Source of the DNA: Sweltsa coloradensis
Lineage: Eukaryota; Arthropoda; Insecta; Plecoptera; Chloroperlidae
Direction of reading: 5' to 3'
NCBI GenBank assembly: GCA_024449915.1
Contig: JAMZAV010000918.1
Location: forward strand, 1 to 64,000
DNA: 64,000 nucleotides
A model generated the notes under the pieces. That model saw only the letters and a program-made list of their open reading frames with translations. It was not told the DNA's origin and did not search any database. Below, piece by piece: positions 25,196 to 37,789 of this stretch (position 1 is its first letter; each line of letters starts with the position of its first letter). Made by a program: the position numbers and the translations under genes.

Positions 25196-25743
25196 TTGGA
25201 TGAGCGAAACAAAAAACTCAATTTCACCACCCCCCCCCCCCCAAAATTTTGCTGCTTTTTTTTCCCTCTGTTTGTTTTCCCCTTCCCGGGGAAACGGCAT
25301 ATGCGATCTTTATGAAAATTTGACACGACCTTCGTTTTTTTGAACTTAGACTTGCCACGTTTTTGGGTACAATCGAAGAAATTCCATGAAAACGTACTTT
25401 TAGATTTTTTCGTTTTTAGGCGATATTTTCGTGCCTTTGGGGGCCAAATTTTGACCAAAGGGTGTATTAAACAGGACATTAAGGTTAGGGTGTGTAGTCC
25501 TTTTGAAAGAAAATGTTGTAAAGTTAGCCAGAATTCATAGAAATATACTTAATTTAATGAAAGTTTTACGTTTAAAAATAACAAATTAACAAGAAAAAAT
25601 AGAAACTTGACAAAAAATCACCTACAATGCGTCGGCAGAAAAAACAAAGCACTTGAAAAAGTAAAGATACCCACGCAAAAAAAAAAAAAACTTTAAAAAA
25701 AAGTCATCCATCAACGCGGGGGGGATTTTTAGCGTTTTCCCAG
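25196..25743 (+). mobile_element. HINE, core A, degraded
   Basis: Left end TTGGATGAGCGAAAC and right part CATCCATCAACGCGGG with GCGTTTTCCCAG match the copy at 10943-11695. It lacks the internal duplication and is full of run-length changes. Confidence 0.75.
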
Positions 25744-26651
25744 TATAATTAAAAAATTTGTCCTACAAAAAACAAAACTTTTCTTAAAATTTTAAAAGGA
25801 GTCATTAAAAAAATCTAAAACAAAGTCATTTCTACTGCCTGAAAAGGTTATTAAAATTGGGCAGCCCCTAGCAAAAATAAGAGTATTTTTACAAATCAAT
25901 TTCCTAGCCTTAAAAGGATAAAATAAAAAAGTTGTCTTTCCCTACGAAAAGGTAATTAAAAGTAATAATTAAAAACATCGGGCAATCGACCCCATTTGGG
26001 TTAAAATCTTTTTTTTGAAAAAACGAGGCCATTCTGCCTCTACCACGAGCGACTGCAAGCGCAATTCCCACATAATTGTTCATATTCCTTTGTGGTTTCA
26101 CAAAAGAGGATCGCTATGATGTGACAACCTTTTAACAAAAAGCTGCGGGGTCGCTTAAATGTCAATTTTTGCTTGTGATGTGGGGGACCAGATAATACTT
26201 GCATACCCAACTGCGGCCGCACTAAACCCCAAGTATGTACGTCTAAATTTTATTTTTAGAGAAGGCAAACTGAAAAATTTTGTTTTAACCAAAGCCCGTT
26301 ACTTTAAAGCTTTTAACAGATAGTATGAATAAAAGTTCATTAAACGAAAAATCGACGTTTAAAAAAACAAAATTCATTTACATTTAAACACCCTATTAAG
26401 GTATCGTTTTTGACAGAAAATGAAAATGAATTCGTTTTTCTTAGCGTTTTAAAAGCAAAAATTAATCATGGACATGACTAATTTTGGAAAAAATAATAAC
26501 AAAACATTTAAAAAAATGTAAATTCAAATTCCAAAAGAGCACCCCGACATAAACCCTTTCAAAACTCTTGAAGCGTAAAGAGCTGCAAAGTCTTATGCAG
26601 TACAGTTTGATTCATCAGCATACATAAGAAGGGAGAAAAAACCTCAGGGAA
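25744..26651. other. degraded DNA, nothing recognised
   Basis: No gene or element identified. One GC-richer patch lies near 26030-26230. Confidence 0.5.
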
Positions 26652-27440
26652 CATAGGAAAAGCTTAAGTCCCCCCGCGTTGAGGATGGGTAATTTTTTTA
26701 ATCGAAAAAAGCGTAAAATTGTGATTTTTTAATAGATCTTTTTCCGATTACGCTCAAATTTTACACGAAAATTTAAAATCATAAAATTTTAAAATTTTGT
26801 GAAAAAACTTACAAACGGATAAAGCAGTAGGTTTTTTTCGTCGAAGAAAAGTTAAAAATTTAAAAAAACGTAAAAAATTTCATTACATGAAAATGATTTT
26901 TTGATTTCCTCAAATTTACAGGATATATTTAATTTATAAAAAAAGGGTTTTGTGAAAAAAAAATTACAATGGGATAAACTGTAGGTGTAAAGACGAAGAA
27001 TGTTTTTAAAAAAATTTAAAAAATCGTAAAAATTTCGATTTTCATAAGAAATAAATTTTTGATTGCGCTCAAATTTCACACGAAATAATCCATAAAATAA
27101 GGTTTTCGTGAAAAAACATTTCAATCGGGGGTAAAAACATGTAAAAATGTTTAAGCGAAAAATTTTTTTAAAAAATCGAAAAAAAATCGTAAAAAGCGAT
27201 TTTCATGAGAAATAATTTTTTTTTCGATTTTTCCCCCCCGGGAGTTTTCGTTCAGAGATTTCACAGACCCCCATAAAATTCATCGCAATTGGAGTATTGG
27301 GTTTTGCCCGGGAATCGGTTTACAGACCACAAAAATACAAAAAAAAAAAAGAAAAAAAAAAAAAAAAAAAAAACATTCCGGATTTTTTTCTCAAGTGTGA
27401 AATGGAATCTTCGCTTGCTCGCTACGCTCGCTACGCCACC
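26652..27440 (-). mobile_element. HINE, core B, degraded
   Basis: TAGGAAAAGCTTAAGTCCC start, three repeated core B modules (TTTTCATAAGAAATAA with a TCAAATTT block), and a CTTCGCTTGCTCGCTACGC end. It matches 56432-57240. Confidence 0.7.
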
Positions 27441-29835
27441 AATAAACAAAAAGTTTACAGCAAAGGCCCCAAAATGAGCCTTGAGGAAACCCCCTGACGA
27501 ACCCAAATCAACATCCCACACAATATAAAAAATATAAAAATTATCAATTATATTATAGACCTTCACGTACATCATTGTTTTTTTTCGGGCCCTTTAGAAA
27601 TTCTTATACAATATAATCAATTATTGCTTTATACCCCAATTTTTCTTTATTCTTTAAAAATTCTTAATTGTGGGGCATATTTTGCATTACTTACTTACCA
27701 TAAAAACAACCCAATCAATAAACCCCTATATTATACTAGACACATTCCCCTGACATCATTGCTGTTTTCTTGCCTCACAATTATTATCACAAATCAATCA
27801 AAAATTGCTTTTTATCCAAATTTTTCTTTTTTTATATAGAGTTCTTAACTATAGTAGGCTGCTATTGTTTTGCACACTCTACTTTTAAAAATAAACACTG
27901 TGTTTTTCATTATTTTTCAATTTTAAAGAATCACATATATACATATTTCAAAATTATCAATCATCATACATATCAATATCAATATCCATATCAATTATCA
28001 ATTATGCTAAAATTCAACTATCTTTCTTCTAACACTGTGTATATCATTATAATTACTATCACTTTTATTATTAATTATTAATTATGGGATATTCACTTTC
28101 TCTGCAAAGATTTATACTTGTACACTGTACTAGTCTAAGGAAAATAAAAATATCTATCTATCAAATCAACCTCTTCAGCCCGAAAAACTAGCCCCATTGA
28201 TGACAACTGTCTGCTACCGTCCTGTTAGTTAATTAGACATAAGCTTTTTGTATGTGTTAATTGAGTGGACAATAACAATTATTGAGATATAATTTTTCTT
28301 CATTTAATTTCTTAATTAATCGGCAAGTTATAAGAATTTTGTTCGGGACATAACAATTCGGATTCATTAGCATTATGTCAGTCAAGTAGTATATATTTAG
28401 ACGATCGATCGAGTTTAGGTTATACATAACAATACATATGTCAAAAGTGGGATAATTTAACAAAAAATGTAATTAATTCAATGATTAATTAATTTAATTA
28501 ATTAATTTTCATTACATTTATTCGCCTTAAAACTAGCTTTAAAATGATCCCAAGGTCGACTACATTGTGTTAATTTTACAAAATTAATTGAGATTATTGT
28601 CATTATTTTTAATTAATTAATTGAATTAATTGAAAAAATAGGAAAGTAATTGGAATTAATTTTTGGAACTAATATTTTTTTGGTTCATTGTGGTCATATT
28701 GTTCTTATGTGATACACTACGTGACTTTGGTAAATGAATAATAAACTTTTAATTGGGATTTAATTAATGCTTAATTTAATTAATTCATTAATCAAAAAGT
28801 TACAGGAATTTTCGTTTCGGGACTTTAAATTTAGGATTTATTGGCGTTATTTTAGTATAGTCTGAAAATTTTATGACAATCTAGCGAATTCTACGTATAA
28901 TTAATTATATATATACCAAAAAGTGCTATAATTGCAATACATTGTAATAATATATAAATATAATTAAAACTATTGTATTTACGGTAAAATTTCTAATGAC
29001 ATTTGTGTAGGGCATTACAAACCGAATAAAACAAAATCTAGGTTATCCAAATCTGATGATTACTTCTTGAGTAACAGCAATTTTAAGAATTATTTTGGCG
29101 GCCATCTTGTGGACGCCATGACAGGTGACTTATTTGCTACCATGCGTGTCCCCCGTGAAAATAACATTCTAAAATATGTCTTTTACCAGCTCCTAAATTT
29201 TGGTGCTGGTTTCCGAATTTAAAATGTTCCTATAGTTTTAGCAGCTTGTTCCACGGACTATAATGAATTTAGAAATTAACACAAAATTATTGGGGCCACC
29301 ATGACCTCACAAAAAATTGTCAAACATGACATTTTTCGAGCTAGGTCCCATCGGCAAAAATCTCCCATAAGAAATAACATGGGGACGATCTTTATGCCCC
29401 GTGACCTTGGAGGATTTTGATCCAAAGAAATATTGGCCATTATTGACGTACGACAGCCTTTTCTGTAAATTTTCTTATATTTCGTTTTGTAATTTGGGCA
29501 AGTAGTTCGGTCAAAATATGCTGATTACCAAGATGGGGTGTGATTTTGGAATGCATATTTTTGCGTGTTTGAGGGTATATTTGGGCACAGTTTCAAGACA
29601 CGATGTTATAAAGGGGCATTTTAGATTGGTACTATGCTCTACCAAAAAAGAAGCAGGTTAAAGCCGATTTAGGAATTTCCAGAACACCAAATTTTCGCAA
29701 TTTCTGGATCACAAAAATTAAAAAAATCGTGTTAAATCACAGTTACAAGACATAATTTTTTAAACGATCATTTAAGTATAGTATTGTGCTATAGATCACG
29801 TGGTAAAAATATTTTTTGGGGTTTTTTGCCCCTTT
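27441..29835. other. AT-rich intergenic DNA with diverged repeats
   Basis: Two related blocks at 28290-28450 and 28770-28940 share CAAGTTA..AGGAATTTT and GGATT(C/T)ATT motifs. The first also occurs inverted at 24580-24700. TTAA-rich runs lie at 28480-28510 and 28610-28630. No gene. Confidence 0.5.
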
Positions 29836-29938
29836 AAAGACTTAATGCTATGTAACATTATGGGAATGTCGTACTCGGGTCGTGTTGCACGTACCGGTGC
29901 TCGCTCAACAACGCGACGGGACTTTAGCGTTTTCCTGG
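29836..29938 (+). mobile_element. HINE, core C, 3' end only
   Basis: Ends TCGCTCAACAACGC, hairpin partner GCGTT, CTGG (29935-29938; CTGG instead of CTAG). The next element starts on the very next base. Confidence 0.7.
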
Positions 29939-30495
29939 TTGAGCGAGCGTAGCGAGCGTCTCCACTTGGACTCTTATGGCCTATATCTGTTTTTTTTTTG
30001 TCTGTTACTGCTTCCGATACAGGTCGCACGTTCCTTGATCGACCTGAAATTTTGCAAATGTAACATTACCACCTAGGAGGGTTGCTGTATAGGTTTGAAC
30101 AAAATCCGATCGTTTGGTGATAAAAAAAAATTAAAAAAAAAATTAAAAAAGTACCGATCGTTATGAATTTTGCAGGGTCAATAAGTACAAACATTCCTCT
30201 CCTATTTTCCAAATTTTCAGCTAAATCCGGTCAAGACCTTAAGACTTATTGGTAATCATAATTCGAAAAAAGATGAAAAATTGAAGGAGGTAGTGAAGAT
30301 ACAAAGATCACTTTAGAAGGCATAACGTGAATTAGTACATGCAAAGATGTTGGAATAGTATATAGTGTGACAATGTCATAGCCAGTTATAGGCCTACGCT
30401 GTGTGGGTGGGCCTTATGGGAATGTCGTACCTGGGTCATGTTCGCACGTACCGGTGCCGCCCAACCAACGCGTCCAAACTGAGCGTTTTCTCTAG
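29939..30495 (+). mobile_element. HINE, core C, middle unit of tandem array
   Basis: Starts TTGAGCGAGCGTAGCGAGCG and ends CAACGC...GCGTTTTCTCTAG. Core C differs wholly from cores A and B apart from the shared ends. Confidence 0.75.
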
Positions 30496-30500
30496 TATTA

Positions 30501-30906
30501 TTGAGCGAGATTAGTAAGCGGAGCGTCTCCATTGACTCTATGGCTCGAATGTCTGTTTTTTGTTGTTTTTTTCTGTTACTGCTTCGATAACAGGTAACCG
30601 TTCTACTTGATTCGACCTGAAATTTTTCTCACACATGTTACTGACCACCTAGGGCGCGGTTTGCTGTATAGTTTTGGAACAAAATACGATCGTGGTTATA
30701 AAAAAAAAAGTTCCGATCGTTATGAAAATTTTGCAGGGTCAATAAGTACAAACATTCTCTCCTAATTTTACAAATTTTCAGCTAAATCGGTCAAGGACCT
30801 TAAAGACTTATTGGGTATGCAACATTATGGGAATGTCGTACTTGGGTCGTTGTTGCACGTACCGGTGCTCGCTCAACAACGCGACGGGACTTTAGCGTTT
30901 TCCTAG
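30501..30906 (+). mobile_element. HINE, core C, last unit of tandem array
   Basis: Starts TTGAGCGAGATTAG and ends CTCAACAACGCGACGGG, GCGTTTTCCTAG, then T. The same core C blocks appear in the same order. Confidence 0.78.
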
Positions 30907-30948
30907 TTATTATTATTACAACCTATAAACTTACCCCCCCCCAACCCC

Positions 30949-30967
30949 CCTAACCTAACCTAACTAA
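30949..30967. repeat. short CCTAA run
   Basis: Three or so CCTAA units, the complement of the arthropod telomere unit TTAGG. Too short to claim a former telomere. Confidence 0.3.
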
Positions 30968-33092
30968 CTTAGGTGGTTCGGATAATGCTATCGATGTATC
31001 ACAAATTTATCGACACAGAAGGCCATGCAGTCCCCTTCACAAATACACGTCACCGAATTGATGTTGCATATTGTCTCATTCAATAAAACACTAAACAATT
31101 AAAATGAAACCTGATGAATCAATAATATTATTATTATTTTACACGAATCTCGATAATCAGCGTACTATTGTGCAGATTGGTTTAGTAGTTTCATTTTAAT
31201 CATTTAGTTCGTACGTTTATTCACGGAATAGTTAACGCTCAAGAATATTCGTTGAATGTTATGTAAATTACCCCTCGGAACCCAACACATTCGAGAACCG
31301 TTTTGATACTGAGTATTAAAAGTAGTCGCTTTCCTCTTATTTCAATCATTTCCTTCATTTCTTTATTGCCTTTATTTGCCACAAAAATTATTTTCCAAGA
31401 AGGTCGATGTAATTGTATGCGTACTATTGGCTGTATATCTTAATTTATTGAGTATGTGTTCATGTCACGAGAAATAGCGTAAATTTATGTTGTCAAAGTA
31501 GTTCCTCAAAGTCAGGCATGATGCATACGAGTACGGTGGATGGATGTATAATATGTCCAGTCTAGTAGTAGGGTTCACATCAGCTTTACAAAATATCCAG
31601 CGGAAGCCAAAAACTAATAATTTACAGACAATTAATGTTGAATGGATATTCATTCTTAAAATTTAACAATCAGTAAACCTCGGGAAAATTTCCAGTCAAC
31701 ATTGCCGGTAGCGGGATTCGAACTCGTGACCTCCAGAAGCAGAGGCTCATACGCAACGCATGAGCTTGCTCTGCTGGTAGTCGGTTAGACTCCACATGCA
31801 AACGCCAAATTTGAACAAAACCATGGGATCTATTTACTTATAGATGTCACTGTCGGACGATGTCGATCGACAATGCTAGTGGAAATCGACAACGTTCTAG
31901 TAAACACGGAGGTATAAAAAAAATCGATTATTATACAGCTATTTGAACTAAAATATAATTTTTACACTTTTAAAACCCTTCTGCATATTATGTTTCTACA
32001 CAACTGTATTGCAGAGGTAAGTAATTACAATTTATTTTGGTATGATACAAATTTGAGGTGGCAGTACTCTCTTCGCGTATAACTTGTGTACTGTAAGAGG
32101 TCGAGTTTGTCTATATGGGTAATTTTCCTCTATAGTCCTATACCTGCAGGCTGCATCAGTGATCAAATCAATTGCACCGTTTTAGGCACTAAATCGGCGA
32201 ACGCGGAATTGATTTTTCCTGCAAACGCATTTACAGTAGACCCAGGTGCTCCACGTAGCCTCTATGTTTTATGGTAAAACATCCACTTTTTTGTATTATT
32301 GCCTTCCAGACAAACCTGGCTAAAACATTCTCACGAACAATAAAGAACTTCTGAAATCTTAGATAGGTAGAATGTTTGATGTTTGTTGACCTTCGGTTCG
32401 CTCATTGTCGTGCGATCTTACTTTATAAAGCTGGAGAGTGGAGATGTTTGATGCGGGTGGATTGAGGGGGCCTCAGGGAGCCATCTTCAACGTGGCCGTA
32501 TGTAGGGCTACTAAACAGAAGAAAGACGCCTTCAAGTGCTTTAAAAAAATATTCAATAAAGAAAAGAAAAATCAACAGAGTTGTGAAAAAACGTTTTGAT
32601 CTTCGTCTTTCCCATCAGAGTACGTTTACGACTAATTGGCTTCCGGTGTAAGGACTTCATTGTGCCATGCAGACTCATCCTTTTATGCGTGTTTCTGGGT
32701 GCACCTGGACTAACCTTATACATTACGCAAGCTTCAGCGGTCGTCAGACAAGACAAGTTAGATAGCCATGCGATCCCCTCCGTTGGCATTAACTTCGCAT
32801 CACAAAGGATATGGCATTTGGGGTGAAGTGCATATACTCAGAAAAATTGCTAGGGATTAAACCCCTGTTAATGAAAAGAAGGTATTGGTAAAGGTAAAGT
32901 TATTGTCAATAGACGTACTTCATATGAAATGAGTATATGGATTCGCAAAATAAGAGAGTATATATGAATACTGCAAAGTAGGCATACAAACTATGTCGAC
33001 TGTATAATGACACATATAGATAAGTTTTTGCAACGTTATTAAGCAAATAGACTTTTGCAGGTATGTGCTATCAACAAGTAACTTGACAATAA
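30968..33092. other. intergenic DNA, nothing recognised apart from a tRNA-like head
   Basis: Small ORFs at 32086-32277 and 32553-32826 lie in GC-richer patches but show no known motif. Confidence 0.5.
31703..31795 (-). repeat. tRNA-like SINE head
   Basis: The complement has B-box-like AGTTCGAATCCCGC and, further upstream, a weak A-box region. The pattern suits a tRNA-derived SINE. Confidence 0.4.
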
Positions 33093-33223
33093 CCAGGAAG
33101 CTTCGCAAACGCTTTTTCAGGCGCGTTGTTGGATGAGAGTAATTGGTGCATTGAGCTGCCATGTGTTATGCAGATGTTCTGTTGTTCTTTGAAAAAATCA
33201 TTACAATCGGATAAAAGCATCTA

Positions 33224-36200
33224 TAGTGAGGAGCTGTAAAGGGGGGATGGAACACTTGAACTATTGCAAATTCCGGATACCAGCGTGGAAATTTTGCCAT
33301 GGGGAATAGATAAAAATATCAGAATTAAAAAAATCCGCCGGGAAGGCAAGCGATAATCTCACCACCAAAACCCCCTAAAATCATCCACTAAAATTAGAAA
33401 TAATTCATAGCTCTAACCCAAAAAAGATTTTTTTTTTAAATTAGTTATTAAAATTATGTTTTAATGTGTTTTAACCCAATCGGACTATTTCATTTCCTAA
33501 ATAGTCACATTTTTTCAACCCCATACCTAATTGTATAATATTTTTACCTTTGATTTCCAGCATTTACCAGTGAGGCAACCTAGGGGGGGGCGAGTTATCG
33601 CATGAAATTTGGCATGACTGGTTCATAATACCTGAAAAATAATAATTCCGCCGGGAAGGCAAAGCGATATTCCACCCCTTTTGTTCTCTACCACCCTTAC
33701 ACTTTGGGAAAAAACGTAATGTAGTATTTAATACATTTTGAATATTTCAATTGCTGATTAAAAATTATGGAGTCGATTGTTATTGGCCAGTCAACAAATC
33801 ATTCATACAAAACAAAACAATTTTTTCACCCCCAAACCTCTAATAATCATACTTTTAGTGGACAAACACTGTTAGTAAGGTTTACCAACATGAAATTTGG
33901 CTTGGTGGTAGATAAAAATATAAGAATTACTATCCCGTGGGAGACAAACAATAATTTACCCTTAGTTGCCTCTATCATCCCTTAAAATTGGATTTCCCGG
34001 TACTAGGTAGTATTCAATAACATGAAAATTATTAAAAATTATCCAATAATATTATGCTCAAGCATGTTTCCATCCAATCAACCAATTCTCGGTTTTTCTA
34101 CCCCCCACCCCTAATAGTGATTTTTTTCATCAAACACTTAATTAGCATGAAATTTGGGCATGGTGATAGATAAAAATAAAAGAATTACTATTTCGTTGGG
34201 AGGCCAACCGATACTTTCACCCCTATGCCCTCTATCATCCCTTAAAATTGGATTGGTTACTTAGGTCGTATTCAATACATTGTAATTTATTAAAATTATC
34301 CAATAATATTATGCTCTTCCAAGCATGTTTCCATCCAATCAACCTAATTTCTCGTGATTTTTTTTACCCCCACCCCTAATAGTGTTTTTTTCATCAACAC
34401 TTATTAGCATGAAATTGGCCATTGGTGATAGAAAAAAATATAAGACTACTTTCCGTTGGGAGGCAAACCGATATTTCACCCTAGTGCCCTCATCATACCC
34501 TTAAAAATTGGATTTGTACTTAGGTCGTTTCTCTTACATTGGAATTATTAAAATTATCCAATAATATATGCTCCCAAGCTTGTTCCATCCAATCAACCTA
34601 TTTCTCGTGTTTTTTCTTTTCTACCCCCACCCCTAATAGTGATTTTTTTCATCAACACTTATTAGCATGAAATTTGGCATGGTGGTAGATAAAATATAAG
34701 AATTAATATTGCCGTTGAGGGAAGTAAACGATATTTCACCCAAGTACCATTCTAGGAAATTGGAAGAGTGTTCAATGATTCGTTTTCTTTTTTCAATGGG
34801 TGGTTGGTGGTTATTCTGAAACAGAAAGTATTCAATTTAAAAAATCTAATTAAAATTCAATAGTTTGGTTTATTTAAAAGAAATACAATAATTAGCATGT
34901 TATGCGTGGTTTTTCTATGAGTACATGGTACAAGGTGGTTTTTATAGCAGCTTCTTTTCTCAATGCATTTCATAAAACAATGAACGGTTTGTGTGTCTGA
35001 AGTGACAGTTGTAAATCACAGCCCCAACAATCGTAACAAATCGTATGAAAATACCACCTTGTACCATGGTTATAATAGATACCATACCATACCTAGATAC
35101 TTGTAACATGCTTATTATTGTATTTCTTAAATAAACCAAAAATATTGAATTTAATAGATTTTAATGGAATACTTTTTCCAATAACCACAAATGAAAAAAA
35201 AACGAAATCATTGAAACACTCTTCCAATTTTTTAAGGGATGTACTTGGGGTGAAATATCGTTTTACTTCCAATCGGAAAGTAATTCTCATATTTTATCTA
35301 CCACCATGCCAAATTTCATGCTAATAGGTGTTGATGAAAAAAATAACTTTAGGGGTGGGGGTAAAAAAAATCACGAGAATTAGGTTGATTGGATGAAACA
35401 TGCTTGAAGAGCATAATATATTGGATAATTTTAATAATTACAATGTATGAATACACTAGTACCAAATCCAATTTTAAGGGATGATTAGAGGGCACTAGGG
35501 AGTGAAATATCGTTTGCTCCCAACGAGTAGTAATTCTGTATATTTCTTTCTATCACCATGCCAAATTCATGCTAAATAAGTGTTGATGAAAAAAATCACT
35601 ATTAAGGGGTGGGGGTAAAAAAAACACATGAGAAATTAGGTTTGAATTGGATGGAAAACATGCTTGAGCCTAAATATTATTGGATAATTTTAATAATTTC
35701 AAATGTATTGAATACGACCTAGTGTCAAATCCAATTTTAAGGGGATGATAGAGGGCACTAGGGGTTAAAATATTGTTTGCCTCCCAACGAATAGTAATTC
35801 TTATATTTTTATCTACCACCATGCCAAATTCATGTTGGTAACGTATAAACAGTGTTTGTCACTAAAAGTATGATTATTGGGTTGGGGGTGAAAAAAATGT
35901 TTGTTTTGGTATGAATGATTTGTTGACTGGACTATAAACACATCGACTAATAATTTTAATCAGCAATGAAATCATTCAAAATGATTAAATAGTACCTTAC
36001 GTTTTTTCCAAAAGTGTAAGGGTGTAGAGAACAAAAGGGTGGAATATCGCTTGCCTCCCGGCGGATTATTATTTTTCAGGTTATTATGAACCATCATCCA
36101 AAATTTTATGTGATAAACTCCCTAGGTGCCTCACTGGTAAATGTGAAATCAAGGTAAAATTTTATAAACAATTAGGGATGGGGGTTGAAAAAATGTGGTT

Positions 36201-36461
36201 TAGGAAATTAGAATAGCGATTGGGTTAAACACATCTAAAAACATAATTTTAATAACTTAATTTGAATAAAAATTCCCTTTTTTTGGGTTAAGAGCTATGA
36301 ATTATTCTAATTTTAGGGGATGATTTAGGGGGGGTTAAGGGTGAGATTATCGCTGCCTCCCGGCGGGGATTTTTAATTGTGAATTTTTATCTAACCCCCA
36401 TGCAAAAAATTTCACGCTGGTATCCGGATTTGCAATATTTTTCCGCTAACAGCTCTCACTA
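33224..36461. mobile_element. 3.2-kb foldback element with tandem repeats in both arms
   Basis: Left arm 33224-34938 and right arm about 35052-36461 are inverted copies around a 115-bp loop. The ends read TAGTGAG...CTCACTA, and CTA is duplicated on both sides (33221-33223, 36462-36464). Each arm is built of diverged units of about 260-330 bp, each with an ATGAAATTTGGCATGG-like motif: six units on the left (near 33283, 33610, 33886, 34150, 34409, 34665) and five on the right. This is the architecture of Drosophila FB-type foldback elements. No transposase is present. Confidence 0.8.
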
Positions 36462-36607
36462 CTAGGTCGTAGAAATTTTAACGTAAAAAAGCGTAAAATT
36501 GCGATTTTTATGAGAAATAATTTTACGATTGCGCTCAAATTTTACACGAATATATTAATTCATAAAAATTATATTAATTTTTCGATTGAGCTCAAAAACG
36601 TGGCAGT

Positions 36608-37464
36608 TGTAATGGTATAACGACATTATATGCAATTACCTTTTTTATTAAAAGTAGTGTATGTTTAATGAATAATTCTATTTTATATCATGAACATTTT
36701 ATATTAGCTTAATGTATTATTGAAATCAACAATAGACTCACTTTCACTTTCATTACTTGTATTCTAAATTTAGCTTCAAAGCAACTCATCGTATTTCGAA
36801 AAACATTAGTTTTCAGACTTTATTCGAATAGTGGCCCAATAACTTGTTGTTCTATTAAATTTAAATCTCACTTTCACATTTTGTAAACATAGTCATACTG
36901 AAAAACAAAAAAAGTCACACAAAAGCCTAAAATCTGAGTATATAGGAGCTAGGATTCAACATCAGGCAATTCAGTTCTGCAACGGGGCAAGTCCAGTAGC
37001 TTGTTTGGTTTGACCACCCGTTTACCCGGCTAATTGCCGTGGCTGTTTTCCCGTCTTTGCCGTGGCTGTTTACCCGGCTTATGCCGTGGCTGTTTGTGGA
37101 TGGTCCTTGGTTCGATTTCACTAGACCCTAAGTCAGTGAACGATATTACAGTTAGAAAGTCAAAAGATATTAGTCAGTCATCATAACAACTTGTAAGTAA
37201 AATCTTTTATTGTTATAAATAAACCTAGGCCTATATTGAAAGATGTTACCTTGTTTGTTTGTACAGTTACTCCTCACTTTAATCCTTCAACAGGAGTAAC
37301 CGTGTTTTTAAATTGACGCTATCAAGCCAATATTTAATTAACAGGACTGTAACGCCGTCATGTAGTGGACTGTTAATAGAATCAATTAGTGGAATCAGTT
37401 AATTTTACATTGTTTAAAGTAATACGTCTTTTACGCTACCACACTACATGGCCGGTATGTTACA
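36608..37464. mobile_element. solo LTR (857 bp) with 4-bp target duplication
   Basis: Starts TGTAATGG and ends ATGTTACA (TG...CA with TGTAA/TTACA inverted ends), flanked by CAGT at 36604-36607 and 37465-37468. Removing it restores the HINE sequence GGCAGT-TCTAAG. An AATAAA lies near 37217. A 4-bp duplication suits some Ty3/gypsy families, but no coding part is left to confirm this. Confidence 0.78.
37019..37096. repeat. 23-24-bp minisatellite inside the solo LTR
   Basis: Three units beginning TGCCGTGGCTGTTT at 37035, 37058 and 37082, with a partial unit before them. Confidence 0.85.
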
Positions 37465-37789
37465 CAGTTCTAAGTTTAGAGATTTCGAAGACCTCTAGAA
37501 AATTGCATCGCAATTGGAGTATCGGTTTAGCCGGAATCGTGAATACGAACAGAAAAAAAGGGAAAAAAGAAAGATTAAACATTCCGGATTTTTTTCTCCA
37601 GTGTAGTGGAATGGAATCTTCGCTTCGCTCGCTATGCTCATCAATCACCTACAATTTGCACAAAAAGCAAGTCTTTGTGTCACTAGATATTTTACATTAG
37701 GCCCTATATTGGTAATTATTGGTGATACCATAGCAATTAAATTTACTTACTTTAATGAAATTATTCTATTTTAGCAAATCATTTTGCAA

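Larger units (their letters stand above)
18230..27500. other. zone of apparent consensus errors
   Basis: Every repeat here that has a cleaner copy elsewhere in the window differs from it mainly by runs of T, G, C or A replacing mixed bases and by small indels. Examples: 21274-22850 against 1-1395; 25196-25743 against 10943-11695; 26652-27440 against 56432-57240. Flanks before 18.2 kb and after 27.6 kb lack the pattern. ORFs called in this zone should be ignored. Confidence 0.75.
33093..37643 (-). mobile_element. HINE, core B, split by two later insertions
   Basis: The element survives in three pieces: 33093-33223, 36462-36607 and 37465-37643. Read together they follow the order of the copy at 56432-57240: class II terminus (CCAGGAAGCTTCGC), GTTGTTGGATGAG, core B, GTGGCAGT, then TCTAAG...GCTCATCAA. 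The first break is a 3.2-kb foldback element with 3-bp duplication CTA; the second is a solo LTR with 4-bp duplication CAGT. Confidence 0.82.

Noticed and set aside
18230..27500. Many ORFs of 60-111 residues in this zone
   Set aside because: Low-complexity frames produced by base runs; they do not align with frames in cleaner copies.
30949..30967. Interstitial telomere
   Set aside because: Only about three CCTAA units; chance is likely.
33560..36400. CRISPR-like direct repeats
   Set aside because: Units are 260-330 bp, diverged, without spacers, and in a eukaryotic genome.
33224..36461. Palindrome as an unremoved sequencing-adapter artefact
   Set aside because: Different flanks on the two sides restore a HINE with a 3-bp duplication, the arms differ in unit number, and the loop lacks adapter-like sequence.
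33224..36461. CACTA-type transposon (ends contain CACTA/TAGTG)
   Set aside because: The orientation is reversed: CACTA elements begin with CACTA, while this begins with TAGTG.
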